Positions 8,175-16,808 of a stretch of 64,000 nucleotides of DNA are shown one piece after another. Location of the stretch: assembly GCA_039818345.1 (NCBI GenBank), contig JBCBUC010000015.1:1-64000 (forward strand). Direction: 5' to 3'. The position numbers were made by a program, and so were the translations under genes. Origin of the DNA: Parvularcula sp039818345 (lineage in GTDB: Bacteria > Pseudomonadota > Alphaproteobacteria > Caulobacterales > Parvularculaceae). The notes beneath the pieces were generated by a model, which did no database searches, had not been told where the DNA came from, and was given only the letters and a program-made list of their open reading frames with translations. Positions within the stretch are counted from its first letter, which is position 1. Every line of letters begins with the position of its first letter.

Positions 8175-8519
8175 TTAATTGACCACGCGGTGACCGCGAC
8201 CTCTCATGCAGTTGCGGACGACACTGTTCGAATTGTTGTTCTTCCTCACGGCGCCTTGAACAGCGCCAACGCCAGCGCCAGCTGCTGCGCCGTCGCCGAG
8301 ATTGCCATCAACCGATCCAACAATCCCGCCGATGGCTGCGCCCACGGCCGCGCCGCTAAGGATATCGCGGTTTTGGCTGCTGGCCTGGGCCGCCAAGGCG
8401 CGGCAGTCCTCGAGATCTGCATAATACTGCGCGTCCTGCGGGCCATCGACGACCGGCTGGTAGGTGGTGCAGGCCCCTAGCGCCACAAGTGCTGCTACGC
8501 CCAAGATTTTTGTGTTCAT
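8175..8519 (-). CDS. Small glycine-zipper lipoprotein
   Basis: A 114-residue protein. The ATG at 8519 has GAGGAGGGA upstream and is followed by lipobox ALGACTT. The middle (about residues 52-92) is glycine/alanine-rich with GxxxG spacing, as in glycine-zipper outer-membrane proteins of the OmpA/17-kDa antigen/SlyB type. The C-terminus ends in a short basic segment with a cysteine (CMRGRGHRVVN). It probably inserts into or packs against the outer membrane; its role is unknown. Confidence 0.75.
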   Translation of the reverse strand: MNTKILGVAALVALGACTTYQPVVDGPQDAQYYADLEDCRALAAQASSQNRDILSGAAVGAAIGGIVGSVDGNLGDGAAAGAGVGAVQGAVRKNNNSNSVVRNCMRGRGHRVVN

Positions 8520-8601
8520 CACTTCATCCCTCCTCTTGGCTGGCTGACCTGCCAGCACGGTTGGATTGACGGTAAACACTCGGTCCTGGAATTCAATTCG
8601 C

Positions 8602-9036
8602 TTACCCGCGGAGAAAAGTTTCCATCCCCTGGCGGGCGAGGGCATCGGCCGCCTCATTGCCCTCATGACCGGCGTGGCCTTTCACCCAAGCCCACGTCAC
8701 CATGCGTTTTTCGGCAAGCGCATCAAGGGTTTGCCAGAGATCCTGGTTCTTCACGGGCTTTTTGGCGGCGGTTTTCCAACCGTTGCGTTTCCAGCCATGG
8801 ATCCAGGTTTCCACACCATTTTTAACATATTGGCTGTCGGTGGTGACGGTCAGGGGCTCATCTTTTGGGGCTTCTTCAAGCGCCCTGATCGCCGCCATGA
8901 GTTCCATGCGGTTGTTGGTGGTTTCCGCTTCGCCGCCGCAAAACTCTTGGCGTTCTTGGCCATTGATCATCAAGACGCCCCATCCGCCAGGGCCTGGATT
9001 GCCTGAACAGGCACCGTCTGTGTACGCCTCTATCAT
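8602..9036 (-). CDS. rnhA: Ribonuclease HI
   Basis: Cleaves the RNA strand of RNA-DNA hybrids. The catalytic carboxylates are all present: D7 (YTDGACSGNPGPGGWG), E45, D67 (TTDSQYV) and D131, with the flexible-loop GHAGHEGNEAAD. 144 residues. Its start overlaps the thrB stop (ATGA), making it the last gene of an ispH-thrB-rnhA operon, a common arrangement in alphaproteobacteria. Confidence 0.97.
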   Translation of the reverse strand: MIEAYTDGACSGNPGPGGWGVLMINGQERQEFCGGEAETTNNRMELMAAIRALEEAPKDEPLTVTTDSQYVKNGVETWIHGWKRNGWKTAAKKPVKNQDLWQTLDALAEKRMVTWAWVKGHAGHEGNEAADALARQGMETFLRG

Positions 9037-9980
9037 TGCTGCTCCATCATCGCCCGGTGGTGATGCCTGACGAGGCGAAGCCAGGGAAGCGGATCTTTTC
9101 CCACATAAACGGCGCTTTCAGGCGGGAAAAGCTTATCCACCGCGCGGGTCAAAAAGATCCGAAGCGCACTCGCGCAGAGGAAGAGGGGGAGCGATGCTTG
9201 ATCGTCTGCACCCAGAGGGCGGACGGCGCTGTATCCTTCACGAACAGCTTCGGCATTCGCAAAGTCGAGCTTACGATCCTCAAGCGTGTAAGCATTCATG
9301 CTCATGGCGAGGTCATAGGCAAGAAAATCAGTACACGCGAAATAAAAATCGATCAGGCCCGAAGGCTCGCCTTGGTTGAGAAGCAGATTGTCAGGGAAAA
9401 GGTCGGCGTGGATTGTCGCCTTCTCGCCTGACTGTGGCCAGTGCGCGGCAAGATCGTCGATGACCTTCTCAATCTCCGCGGCAACGCCTTGCCCCAACTC
9501 GTCAAAGCGTGCGCCAGCTTTGGCGGCGAGTTCCTGCCACATGGCCATGCCCATGCTATTGGGCCGGGTCGGCACGAAATCGTGAGTGGCCTGATGAAAT
9601 TGAGCCAAACACATCCCAGCGCGGCGGGCATCATCGGGGCCAGGCACCATGTTCGGCCGACCAGGCATGAACTCGATCAGCGCCGCGGCCTTGCCTTTGA
9701 TCGTTGACAGATAAGCGCCGTCGGCCGTTCGGATGGGCCGCGCGGTGGGCACGTCGGCAGAGGCCGCATGATCCATCAGTCCAAGGAAATAAGGCAGATC
9801 GTCACGATCGACCCGCGCCTCATAAATCGTGAGGATGTAGGGGGTGCCGCCAACCTGCACTTTATAGTTGGTGTTCTCGATACCCTCCGCGATGCCGGTC
9901 ACGGCCTCGGGCGCAGAAAGCCCATAAGCTTTCAAGAAGAGCGCGACGTCTTCTTTCGTAACTTCGGTGAACACCGCCAT
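9033..9980 (-). CDS. thrB: Homoserine kinase (APH-fold type)
   Basis: Phosphorylates homoserine in threonine synthesis. This is the aminoglycoside-phosphotransferase-fold version found in alphaproteobacteria and pseudomonads, not the GHMP kinase. Diagnostic parts are the nucleotide-binding GIENTNYKV segment near residue 33, the catalytic IHADLFPDNLLL and the metal-binding LIDFYFAC about 20 residues later. 315 residues, normal length. It lies nine bases after ispH and overlaps rnhA. Confidence 0.95.
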   Translation of the reverse strand: MAVFTEVTKEDVALFLKAYGLSAPEAVTGIAEGIENTNYKVQVGGTPYILTIYEARVDRDDLPYFLGLMDHAASADVPTARPIRTADGAYLSTIKGKAAALIEFMPGRPNMVPGPDDARRAGMCLAQFHQATHDFVPTRPNSMGMAMWQELAAKAGARFDELGQGVAAEIEKVIDDLAAHWPQSGEKATIHADLFPDNLLLNQGEPSGLIDFYFACTDFLAYDLAMSMNAYTLEDRKLDFANAEAVREGYSAVRPLGADDQASLPLFLCASALRIFLTRAVDKLFPPESAVYVGKDPLPWLRLVRHHHRAMMEQQ

Positions 9981-9989
9981 GGGCGCGGT

Positions 9990-10940
9990 TTAAACCAGTT
10001 CGCGGGGGAGCTTGAACTCGACATCCTCGCGGGTGGTTTCAATCTCTTCGATGCGTAGAGGATAACGCTGCCGGAAGCCCTCAATCACGCCCTGCACAGC
10101 GCTTTCAGGCGCGGACGCGCCTGCGGTGAGGGCGACGATGCGAGGCGCTAGTTTTTCGACCATGTCCCAATCGATGGCGTCGACATCCTCGATCAGCCGA
10201 CCAACGGGGCAACCCGCGCGCGAACCCACCTCGACCAAGCGAAGCGAGTTTGACGAGGTCGGAGAACCCACAACCAACAACAGGTCAGCCTCAGGAGCGA
10301 TGGCTTTGACCGCGTCTTGCCTGTTGGTGGTGGCGTAACAGATGTCGTCCTTGTGCGGCACCCAGATATCGGGGAAGCGGCGGCGGAGGACGCCGACAAT
10401 CTCAATGGTGTCGTCAACGGAAAGCGTGGTCTGGGTCACATAAGCAAGCTGTTGGCCTGCTGGCGGCTCAAATGTCTCAGCGTCTTCCGCGGTCTCGATT
10501 AGGCTCATGGCATCGGCGGGCAACTGACCCATCGTGCCCTCGACTTCGGGGTGACCGGCGTGGCCAATCAAAAGAACATGCGCACCCCGCGACGCGTGGC
10601 GCTCAGTCTCAATATGCACCTTGGAGACAAGCGGGCAGGTGGCATCAAGATATGTGAGTTGCCGCGCTTCAGCCTCGGCGGGCACAGACTTCGGCACACC
10701 ATGGGCCGAGAAGAGCACCGGGCGGTCATCGGGGACGTCTTTCAATTCATCGACGAAAACGGCGCCAAGTTTCCTGAGGCGCGCCACCACGGTCTCGTTA
10801 TGGACGATCTCATGGCGCACATAGACCGGTGCGCCGAAGCGTTCGATCGCTTTTTCGACCATTTCAATGGCTCGATCGACGCCAGCGCAAAATCCGCGCG
10901 GGGCAGCCATTCGAATGGTGACGGTGTTTTCAGGGCTCAT
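9990..10940 (-). CDS. ispH: 4-hydroxy-3-methylbut-2-enyl diphosphate reductase
   Basis: Last enzyme of the MEP isoprenoid pathway, producing IPP and DMAPP. Its three iron-sulfur ligands are C18 (GFCAGV), C102 (ATCPLV) and C201 (ICYATTNRQ), with the substrate-binding VGSPTSSNSLRL region. 316 residues. First gene of the minus-strand ispH-thrB-rnhA operon; it shares a 96-bp divergent spacer with the lipoprotein gene at 11037. Confidence 0.97.
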   Translation of the reverse strand: MSPENTVTIRMAAPRGFCAGVDRAIEMVEKAIERFGAPVYVRHEIVHNETVVARLRKLGAVFVDELKDVPDDRPVLFSAHGVPKSVPAEAEARQLTYLDATCPLVSKVHIETERHASRGAHVLLIGHAGHPEVEGTMGQLPADAMSLIETAEDAETFEPPAGQQLAYVTQTTLSVDDTIEIVGVLRRRFPDIWVPHKDDICYATTNRQDAVKAIAPEADLLLVVGSPTSSNSLRLVEVGSRAGCPVGRLIEDVDAIDWDMVEKLAPRIVALTAGASAPESAVQGVIEGFRQRYPLRIEEIETTREDVEFKLPRELV

Positions 10941-11036
10941 TGGCGTTGCCAGGGTTCGCGAGTAGGCGCTGGTGACCTATAGGAAACAGACTTAGGGGGC
11001 TACAGCCTTTCTTCCACGCGTTTCGGAGTTTCACCC

Positions 11037-11585
11037 ATGCGTCCTGCCGCCGCTCTTTTGTTGATCGCCGCATTGTTGGCTGGCTGTTCAACCAGCAGTT
11101 TCTCGGATGAACCCAATGCGGGTCCCTGCCCGAAAGTCTTTGCGCTTGAGGAGGCGTCTCGTTTTATCGAGTTCAATGGCGACGAGCGGACCTTAGAGAC
11201 CGTCGCTTTTTCAGGGGAAATCAATGATGTGCGGGCGTCATGCCGGTACTATGGAGATTTGCCGATCCGCAACGAAATCGAGATCGAGATGGAAATCGGC
11301 CGGGGCCCCGCGGCCGAAGAGGCCGTTTATGAGCTCACCTATTTTGTCGCAGTCACGAGGACCGATCGCGACCTCATCGCCAAGGAAGAATTCACCGTTC
11401 CGGTGCGTTTTCGGCGCAACCAGCGCGTTGTGTCGCTGCAAGAGGAAATCAAGCGGGTGGTGATTCCCCGTCGCGACGCCGGCACGGCGGGCGGGAACTT
11501 TGAGATCGCCGTCGGGTTTGCGCTGTCGCGGCGTCAGACGGTCTTTAACCGCTCGGGCACAAGCCTGAAGTTCCCGGAGGCCTAA
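11037..11585 (+). CDS. Lipoprotein of unknown function upstream of argS
   Basis: A 182-residue exported protein with a textbook lipobox (LLAGCSTS). The mature part is mixed charge with a cysteine pair (GPCPKV and RASCRYYG) and beta-rich stretches. I do not recognise a named family, though similar small lipoproteins occur next to tRNA-synthetase or Sec genes in alphaproteobacteria. Its TAA stop directly abuts the argS ATG with no base between, so the two are almost certainly one transcript. Confidence 0.7.
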   Translation: MRPAAALLLIAALLAGCSTSSFSDEPNAGPCPKVFALEEASRFIEFNGDERTLETVAFSGEINDVRASCRYYGDLPIRNEIEIEMEIGRGPAAEEAVYELTYFVAVTRTDRDLIAKEEFTVPVRFRRNQRVVSLQEEIKRVVIPRRDAGTAGGNFEIAVGFALSRRQTVFNRSGTSLKFPEA

Positions 11586-13352
11586 ATGCGGTCTTTGGCG
11601 GAACGATTAAGCGAAACGGTGGGAGCCGCGTTCGCTGCGGAAGGGCTCGACCCAAGTCTTGGCCAAGTTCGGGTTTCTGATCGTCCCGATCTCGCGCCGT
11701 TCCAATGCAATGGTGCCTTGGCCGCCGCCAAGGCCGCCAAGCAGAACCCGCGTCAACTCGCTGATACGCTCGCCAAGCGGTTGGCTGATGACCCGGCGCT
11801 CGACGAGGTGACCCTCGCTGGCCCCGGATTTCTGAATTTAACGCCCGCGGTGACCCTGCTTGAGAGCATGGCCGCTGAGCTGCAGGCGTCGGTCAACCAT
11901 GGCGCCTGGACCAATCCGCATCCTGAAAAGATATTGCTCGACTATGGCGGCCCTAATGTCGCCAAGCCTCTGCATGTCGGTCACTTGCGCAGCGCCATCA
12001 TCGGCGAGAGTCTCAAACGCATCATGCGGTCCGCGGGCGATGATGCGGTTGGTGATATTCATCTCGGTGATTGGGGCCTTCAGATGGGGCAGCTGATCAC
12101 AGAAATGGCGCTGCGTTTTCCGCAGCTGCCTTACTTCGATCCGCAGATCACGGATGGCTATCCTGTCGATAGCCCCGTCACGGTTGACGAACTGGCAGAG
12201 ATTTATCCTGCCGCCTCCGCCGCTTGCAAAGAAGATCCAGAACGAATGGCGGCGGCTCAAGTCGCCACAGCCGAGCTGCAAGCGGGACGTCCAGGTTATC
12301 GCGCCCTATGGCAGCATTTTGTCCAAGTGAGCCAGGATGCGCTCGAACGGGATTACCGTGCGCTCGATGTGACGTTTGAACTATGGCGCGGTGAGGCCAG
12401 CGTGCATGATCGGATCGAGCCGGTCACACAAGCACTCCGAGACAAGGGGCTTCTTGCTCTCTCCGATGGTGCTGAGGTCGTGCATGTGGCGCGCGATGGG
12501 GATAAAAAAGACATCCCGCCACTCCTGATGGTGAAATCGAACGGATCGGTCGGTTATGGCTCGACCGATTTAGCGACGATTGATGAGCGTGCCTCAGAAG
12601 GTTTTGATCGCTGCGTCTATGTCGTCGACAAACGCCAGTCTGAGCACTTTGTCCAAGTTTTTCGGGCTGCTGATCAACTCGGCCTGATGACTGAGGACCA
12701 GCTCGAGCATGCTGGCTTCGGCACGATGAACGGCAAAGACGGCCGGCCCTTTAAAACCCGCGAGGGCGGCGTGCTTCGTCTGTCCGATCTTCTGCAGATG
12801 GTCATCAGCAAAGCCGAAGAGCGCGTGGCCGAGGGCGACGTCGCGGCTGGTCAAAGCGAGGCGGAGCGGCAGGAAATCGCGCGGCAGATCGGTTTGGCGG
12901 CGCTCAAGTTCGCTGATCTCTCTAATCCGCGGACGACGGACTATATCTTTGATCTTGATCGGTTTGTCGCGTTTGAGGGCAAAACCGGCCCTTACCTTCT
13001 CTATGCGGCGGTTCGCATGCGCTCGGTCTTGCGAAAAGCCAATGTTGATCCTGCTACGGTCAGCGGCCACGGTATCGTGATCACAAATTCGTCAGAGCGC
13101 GATCTTATCACACAGCTGTTAGGTTATAGCGATGCGCTCCGCAGCGCCCATCAAAAGCGGATGCCTCATCTTCTTTGTGAGCATCTGTTTGTAGCGGCAC
13201 AGGAGTTTTCGAAATTCTATGCCCATTGCCGGATCATCGATGAGCCGTCTACAGAGCATCGAGAGAGCCGCTTAGCACTTGTTTCAGCAGCACTTTCTCA
13301 GCTTAGTCACGGTCTGGACTTGCTCGGTATCTCCGCCCCCGAACAAATGTAA
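11586..13352 (+). CDS. argS: Arginine-tRNA ligase
   Basis: Class I aminoacyl-tRNA synthetase of 588 residues. The N-terminal Add-1 domain (about 1-110) is followed by the HVGH signature at 130-133 (KPLHVGHLRSAIIG). The second signature region is divergent (GTMNGKDGRPFKTREGG, near residue 380), usual for ArgS. The DALR anticodon-binding domain occupies the last 120 residues. It starts one base after the upstream lipoprotein's stop; the ribosome site CCGGAGG lies in that gene's end. Confidence 0.97.
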   Translation: MRSLAERLSETVGAAFAAEGLDPSLGQVRVSDRPDLAPFQCNGALAAAKAAKQNPRQLADTLAKRLADDPALDEVTLAGPGFLNLTPAVTLLESMAAELQASVNHGAWTNPHPEKILLDYGGPNVAKPLHVGHLRSAIIGESLKRIMRSAGDDAVGDIHLGDWGLQMGQLITEMALRFPQLPYFDPQITDGYPVDSPVTVDELAEIYPAASAACKEDPERMAAAQVATAELQAGRPGYRALWQHFVQVSQDALERDYRALDVTFELWRGEASVHDRIEPVTQALRDKGLLALSDGAEVVHVARDGDKKDIPPLLMVKSNGSVGYGSTDLATIDERASEGFDRCVYVVDKRQSEHFVQVFRAADQLGLMTEDQLEHAGFGTMNGKDGRPFKTREGGVLRLSDLLQMVISKAEERVAEGDVAAGQSEAERQEIARQIGLAALKFADLSNPRTTDYIFDLDRFVAFEGKTGPYLLYAAVRMRSVLRKANVDPATVSGHGIVITNSSERDLITQLLGYSDALRSAHQKRMPHLLCEHLFVAAQEFSKFYAHCRIIDEPSTEHRESRLALVSAALSQLSHGLDLLGISAPEQM

Positions 13353-13359
13353 AGAAAAC

Positions 13360-13447
13360 GTGTCAGAGGTGTGGCCGATCCGCATCAATGGCGATTTGTG
13401 TACAGTGCGTCATATTCCTGACACATAAACTCGCGGAAAGTGTCACA
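13360..13447 (+). promoter_or_regulatory. GTGTCA/TGACAC half-sites upstream of the Oar-like receptor
   Basis: Three copies of the same half-site lie in the 160-bp gap before the TonB receptor: GTGTCAG at 13360-13366, TGACAC at 13419-13424 and GTGTCA at 13440-13445. The last two form an inverted pair. They may be binding sites for a regulator of the receptor. Confidence 0.35.
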
Positions 13448-13512
13448 TCGCGGGACTAGCGGCGCTGGTGAGAGGCGCGTCGCCTCTTGCAGACACTCGG
13501 GGAATTAATCAG

Positions 13513-16500
13513 ATGACCAACAATCGTTGGGCGAGCGGCGTTGCTGCCCTCGCGCTAGCTGCGGCGATGACGCCGGCGGCTCTTGCACAAGACACCACCG
13601 GCGGTATCCGCGGTAACGTTGAAACAGAAACCGGTTCGCCAATCTCAGGCGCAACGGTTGTGGTTGTGAACACGGACACGGGTCTTGCCCGGACCGTGCG
13701 CACCAATGGCAATGGTGACTTCACCGTCCGTAACCTCCCTGTTGGCGGCGCTTACTCCGTGTCGGTCACAGCAGCTGGTTTTGCCGGTGAGCGCGCTGAA
13801 GACATCGGACTGAGCATTGGTAATGTTACCAACCTGAATTTTGATCTCGGCTCCTTCACTGGCGACGAAATTGTTGTTGTGGCGGCGCGCTCGGTCGCTG
13901 CTCAAGTCGCCGTTGGCCCCAGCGCAACATTCACGGCTGACGAGCTCACGTCGCTCCCAACGATCAACCGGAACATCGCAGACGTTCTTCGTCTCGACCC
14001 ACGTGTTTACATCGATGAAAGCCGTGGCGACCTGAACCCTGTCCAGTGTGCTGGTAAGAACCCGCGCTTCAACTCGTTCACTCTCGACGGTGTACGTCTG
14101 AACGACGGTTTCGGTCTTAATGCCAACGGCTTCCCAACAGAACGCCAGCCCTTCTCTTTCGACGCGATCGAGCAGGTCTCGGTTGAGCTCGCTCCGTTTG
14201 ATGTTCAGTACGGCGGTTTCTCGGCTTGTAACATCAACGCTGTGACCAAGTCGGGTACGAACGAGTTCCATGGAACGATGTTCTACGACTACACCGACGA
14301 TGAACTCCGCGGCGACTCGCTGGAAGGCGACGACGTCATTGGCGCAGCCTTTAAAGAGCAGCGTTACGGCGCGACCGTTGGTGGCCCGATCATCAAAGAC
14401 AAACTCTTCTTCTTCGCAGCTTACGAGCGCAACGAAGGCAGCAACAATTTCGACCGCGGCGCTGTTGGCTCAGGTGCGGTGAACGAAGTTGATATCACGC
14501 AAGCAGAGCTCGATGAGATCTCACAAATCGCACGTGATATCTACGGGTATGAACCGGGCCCAATCCCCACCAGCCGTCCGAACGATGATGAGAAAATTCT
14601 CGTCAAGCTCGACTGGAACATCAGTGAACAACACCGTGCGTCATACACGTACAACTACAACGATGGTTTCAACACTGTCCAATCGGATGGCGATCTCGAT
14701 GAATTCGAGTTCCTCAACCACCTCTATGTTCGTGGATCAGAGCTGAACCAACACGTCGGTCAGGTCTTCTCGGACTGGACGGAAAACTTCTCGACCGAAC
14801 TTCGTATCGGTCACGTGAGCCTGGACAACAGCCAGAACTCGATCGGCGGTACGGACTTCGGTGAAATCACCATCGAAACCGACGACGTTGACGTTTATCT
14901 CGGTGGTGACGACAGCCGCCAGCGCAACAACCTCGAGTACGACATTTGGAACTTCGCGGCCAAAGCGTTCTACACAGTAGGCCGTCACGAGTTCACTCTT
15001 GGTTATGAGCGCGAACAGTTCGATATTTTCAATCTCTTCGTTCAGCATGCTGAAACAGAAATCGACTTCGAGAACATCCTGTTCTACGATGAGTCACAGT
15101 GTACGGATCCAACCGATACCGACACGTGTAGCGGAGCTCCGGCGTCAGAAATAACAGCAATCGAAGCATTCCGCCTCGGTCTTGCTGACTCAGTCTTCTA
15201 CAACAACGCTCCTTCAGGCGATATCAGTGTTCCATCGAACTCCGATGATGCGGGCGCGGACTGGGGCTATGCGCTGAACACAGTCTATTTCCAAGACTCG
15301 TTCGACCTTTCACCGACGATCAACATCGTCGCTGGTTTGCGCTATGACTTCTATGAGACTGATGATTCTCCACCTGCTAGCCCTGAATTTGAGCAGGATT
15401 ACGGTTTCTCGAATGCGCAGAACATCGACGGCCTGGACCTTATCCAGCCTCGTCTTGCTGTAACTTGGGAGGCTAAAGACAACCTGACCGTTAATGCTGG
15501 TGTTGGCCGTTACTCTGGTGGTGATCCTAACGTCTGGATCTCTAACAACTACTCAAACAATGATGTCACCAACCTCGGTGCTAGTGACTCAGGCTTCGAC
15601 TTCTCGGACGAGCTTGTGATCCTCGCAGGCGAAACTGTGGCGTCGACACTGGCCAACTCCGGTGACGTCTCTCTGTTCGACCTCGATTACATCGATTGCG
15701 AGCCTGGCGTTCCCATCGAAGGACCTGGCTATTGTATCCCGCAAAGCCAAGCCGAAGCGGTTCGCCAAGGCCAGGGCAGCACGGGCTTCCAGATCAACTA
15801 TCTCGACCCGAACTTTAAGCTTCCTTCAGAGTGGAAGTTCTCGCTCGGTGCGGTCTACACACCCGTGCTTGACCTCCCCAGCTTCCTTGGTGGCGATTAT
15901 ACCTTCACCGCTGATTTCCTTTTCAGCCAAGGTGAAAACAGCGCCGTCATCCTGCGTGGTGACCTTGAAGATACTGGTGCTGTCGATGCTAACGGTCGTC
16001 CGATCTACGACAGCGTCCGTCGTGAAAGCTTCGTGCTGACCAACTCGGATGACGAGCAGAACCGCACACTGTCGATCTCGGGCGGTATCCAAAAGTCCTA
16101 CGACAATGGTTTCAACTACGTTCTTGGCTACGCCTACACGGATAGCCAAGACGTGAACCCGATGACCAGCTCGGTGGCGTTTTCGAACTATACCAACCGC
16201 GCGGCGTTCGATCCTCAAGAGCAGGTTCGTTCAACTTCGGACTACAACATCAAGCACCGCTTCACGGCTATTGCGAACTACGAACGTAACTTCTTCCAAG
16301 ACTTCGCCACGCGGATCTCGGCGGTTGGTGTGGTGCGCTCGGGCCTTGCATACTCCATCGTTGATCCAGATGCTGAGGTGTCGGCCGTTCGGTTCACGAG
16401 CCCGGACCTTCTTCTCTCACCAGGCACCCGGAACGAAGAGTTCGGTTCGTGGTGGGGTAAAGTCGACCTTCGTTTCGAGCAGGAGTTCCCTGGCATCCAG

Positions 16501-16713
16501 GATGGTCACAACGCGGCCGCGTTCATCGTGATCGATAACTTCACGAACCTACTGAACGATGAGTGGGGTGTCCTGCGTGAGCCTGACTTCCCACCGACCG
16601 TGGAAATCACCCGTGACGACATGGGTGTCATCAATGGTACGCAGCGTGCTGAATCGCGTGTCGGCGACGCATCGCGTTACCAGATCCGCGTCGGTGTCCG
16701 TTACGTCTTCTAA
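13513..16713 (+). CDS. Oar-like TonB-dependent receptor with N-terminal carboxypeptidase-regulatory domain
   Basis: An outer-membrane gated channel of about 1066 residues. The ATG at 13513 is chosen because it starts a good signal peptide (ALALAAAMTPAALAQ) and has GGGGA upstream; the frame opens 15 codons earlier. A CarboxypepD_reg-like beta sandwich (residues about 30-110) is followed by the plug (about 125-250) and a large beta-barrel ending in the aromatic C-terminus VGVRYVF, as expected for barrel assembly. This layout is that of Oar proteins, which in other bacteria take up or secrete peptides and proteins. The substrate is not evident. A terminator follows directly. Confidence 0.9.
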   Translation: MTNNRWASGVAALALAAAMTPAALAQDTTGGIRGNVETETGSPISGATVVVVNTDTGLARTVRTNGNGDFTVRNLPVGGAYSVSVTAAGFAGERAEDIGLSIGNVTNLNFDLGSFTGDEIVVVAARSVAAQVAVGPSATFTADELTSLPTINRNIADVLRLDPRVYIDESRGDLNPVQCAGKNPRFNSFTLDGVRLNDGFGLNANGFPTERQPFSFDAIEQVSVELAPFDVQYGGFSACNINAVTKSGTNEFHGTMFYDYTDDELRGDSLEGDDVIGAAFKEQRYGATVGGPIIKDKLFFFAAYERNEGSNNFDRGAVGSGAVNEVDITQAELDEISQIARDIYGYEPGPIPTSRPNDDEKILVKLDWNISEQHRASYTYNYNDGFNTVQSDGDLDEFEFLNHLYVRGSELNQHVGQVFSDWTENFSTELRIGHVSLDNSQNSIGGTDFGEITIETDDVDVYLGGDDSRQRNNLEYDIWNFAAKAFYTVGRHEFTLGYEREQFDIFNLFVQHAETEIDFENILFYDESQCTDPTDTDTCSGAPASEITAIEAFRLGLADSVFYNNAPSGDISVPSNSDDAGADWGYALNTVYFQDSFDLSPTINIVAGLRYDFYETDDSPPASPEFEQDYGFSNAQNIDGLDLIQPRLAVTWEAKDNLTVNAGVGRYSGGDPNVWISNNYSNNDVTNLGASDSGFDFSDELVILAGETVASTLANSGDVSLFDLDYIDCEPGVPIEGPGYCIPQSQAEAVRQGQGSTGFQINYLDPNFKLPSEWKFSLGAVYTPVLDLPSFLGGDYTFTADFLFSQGENSAVILRGDLEDTGAVDANGRPIYDSVRRESFVLTNSDDEQNRTLSISGGIQKSYDNGFNYVLGYAYTDSQDVNPMTSSVAFSNYTNRAAFDPQEQVRSTSDYNIKHRFTAIANYERNFFQDFATRISAVGVVRSGLAYSIVDPDAEVSAVRFTSPDLLLSPGTRNEEFGSWWGKVDLRFEQEFPGIQDGHNAAAFIVIDNFTNLLNDEWGVLREPDFPPTVEITRDDMGVINGTQRAESRVGDASRYQIRVGVRYVF

Positions 16714-16740
16714 GACGTCTCAGGCTTCAAGTTCCGAGGG

Positions 16741-16771
16741 AAAAGGGCGGCTTTGGCCGCCCTTTTCTTTT
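16741..16771 (+). terminator. Terminator after the Oar-like receptor
   Basis: A 10-bp stem AAAAGGGCGG / CCGCCCTTTT with a six-base loop is followed by CTTTT, 28 bases after the receptor stop. Confidence 0.9.
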
Positions 16772-16808
16772 GCTGGCGGGGCCTAAGGCCTTTGGCTAAA
16801 GCGCCGCC

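Noticed and set aside
13353..13512. Cobalamin riboswitch before the TonB receptor
   Set aside because: No B12-box-like sequence is present; only short half-site repeats were found.
14270..16220. Several long open frames opposite or out of frame with the Oar-like receptor
   Set aside because: They are repetitive, Ser/Thr- or Val/Arg-rich shadows of the receptor frame with no ribosome sites or domains.
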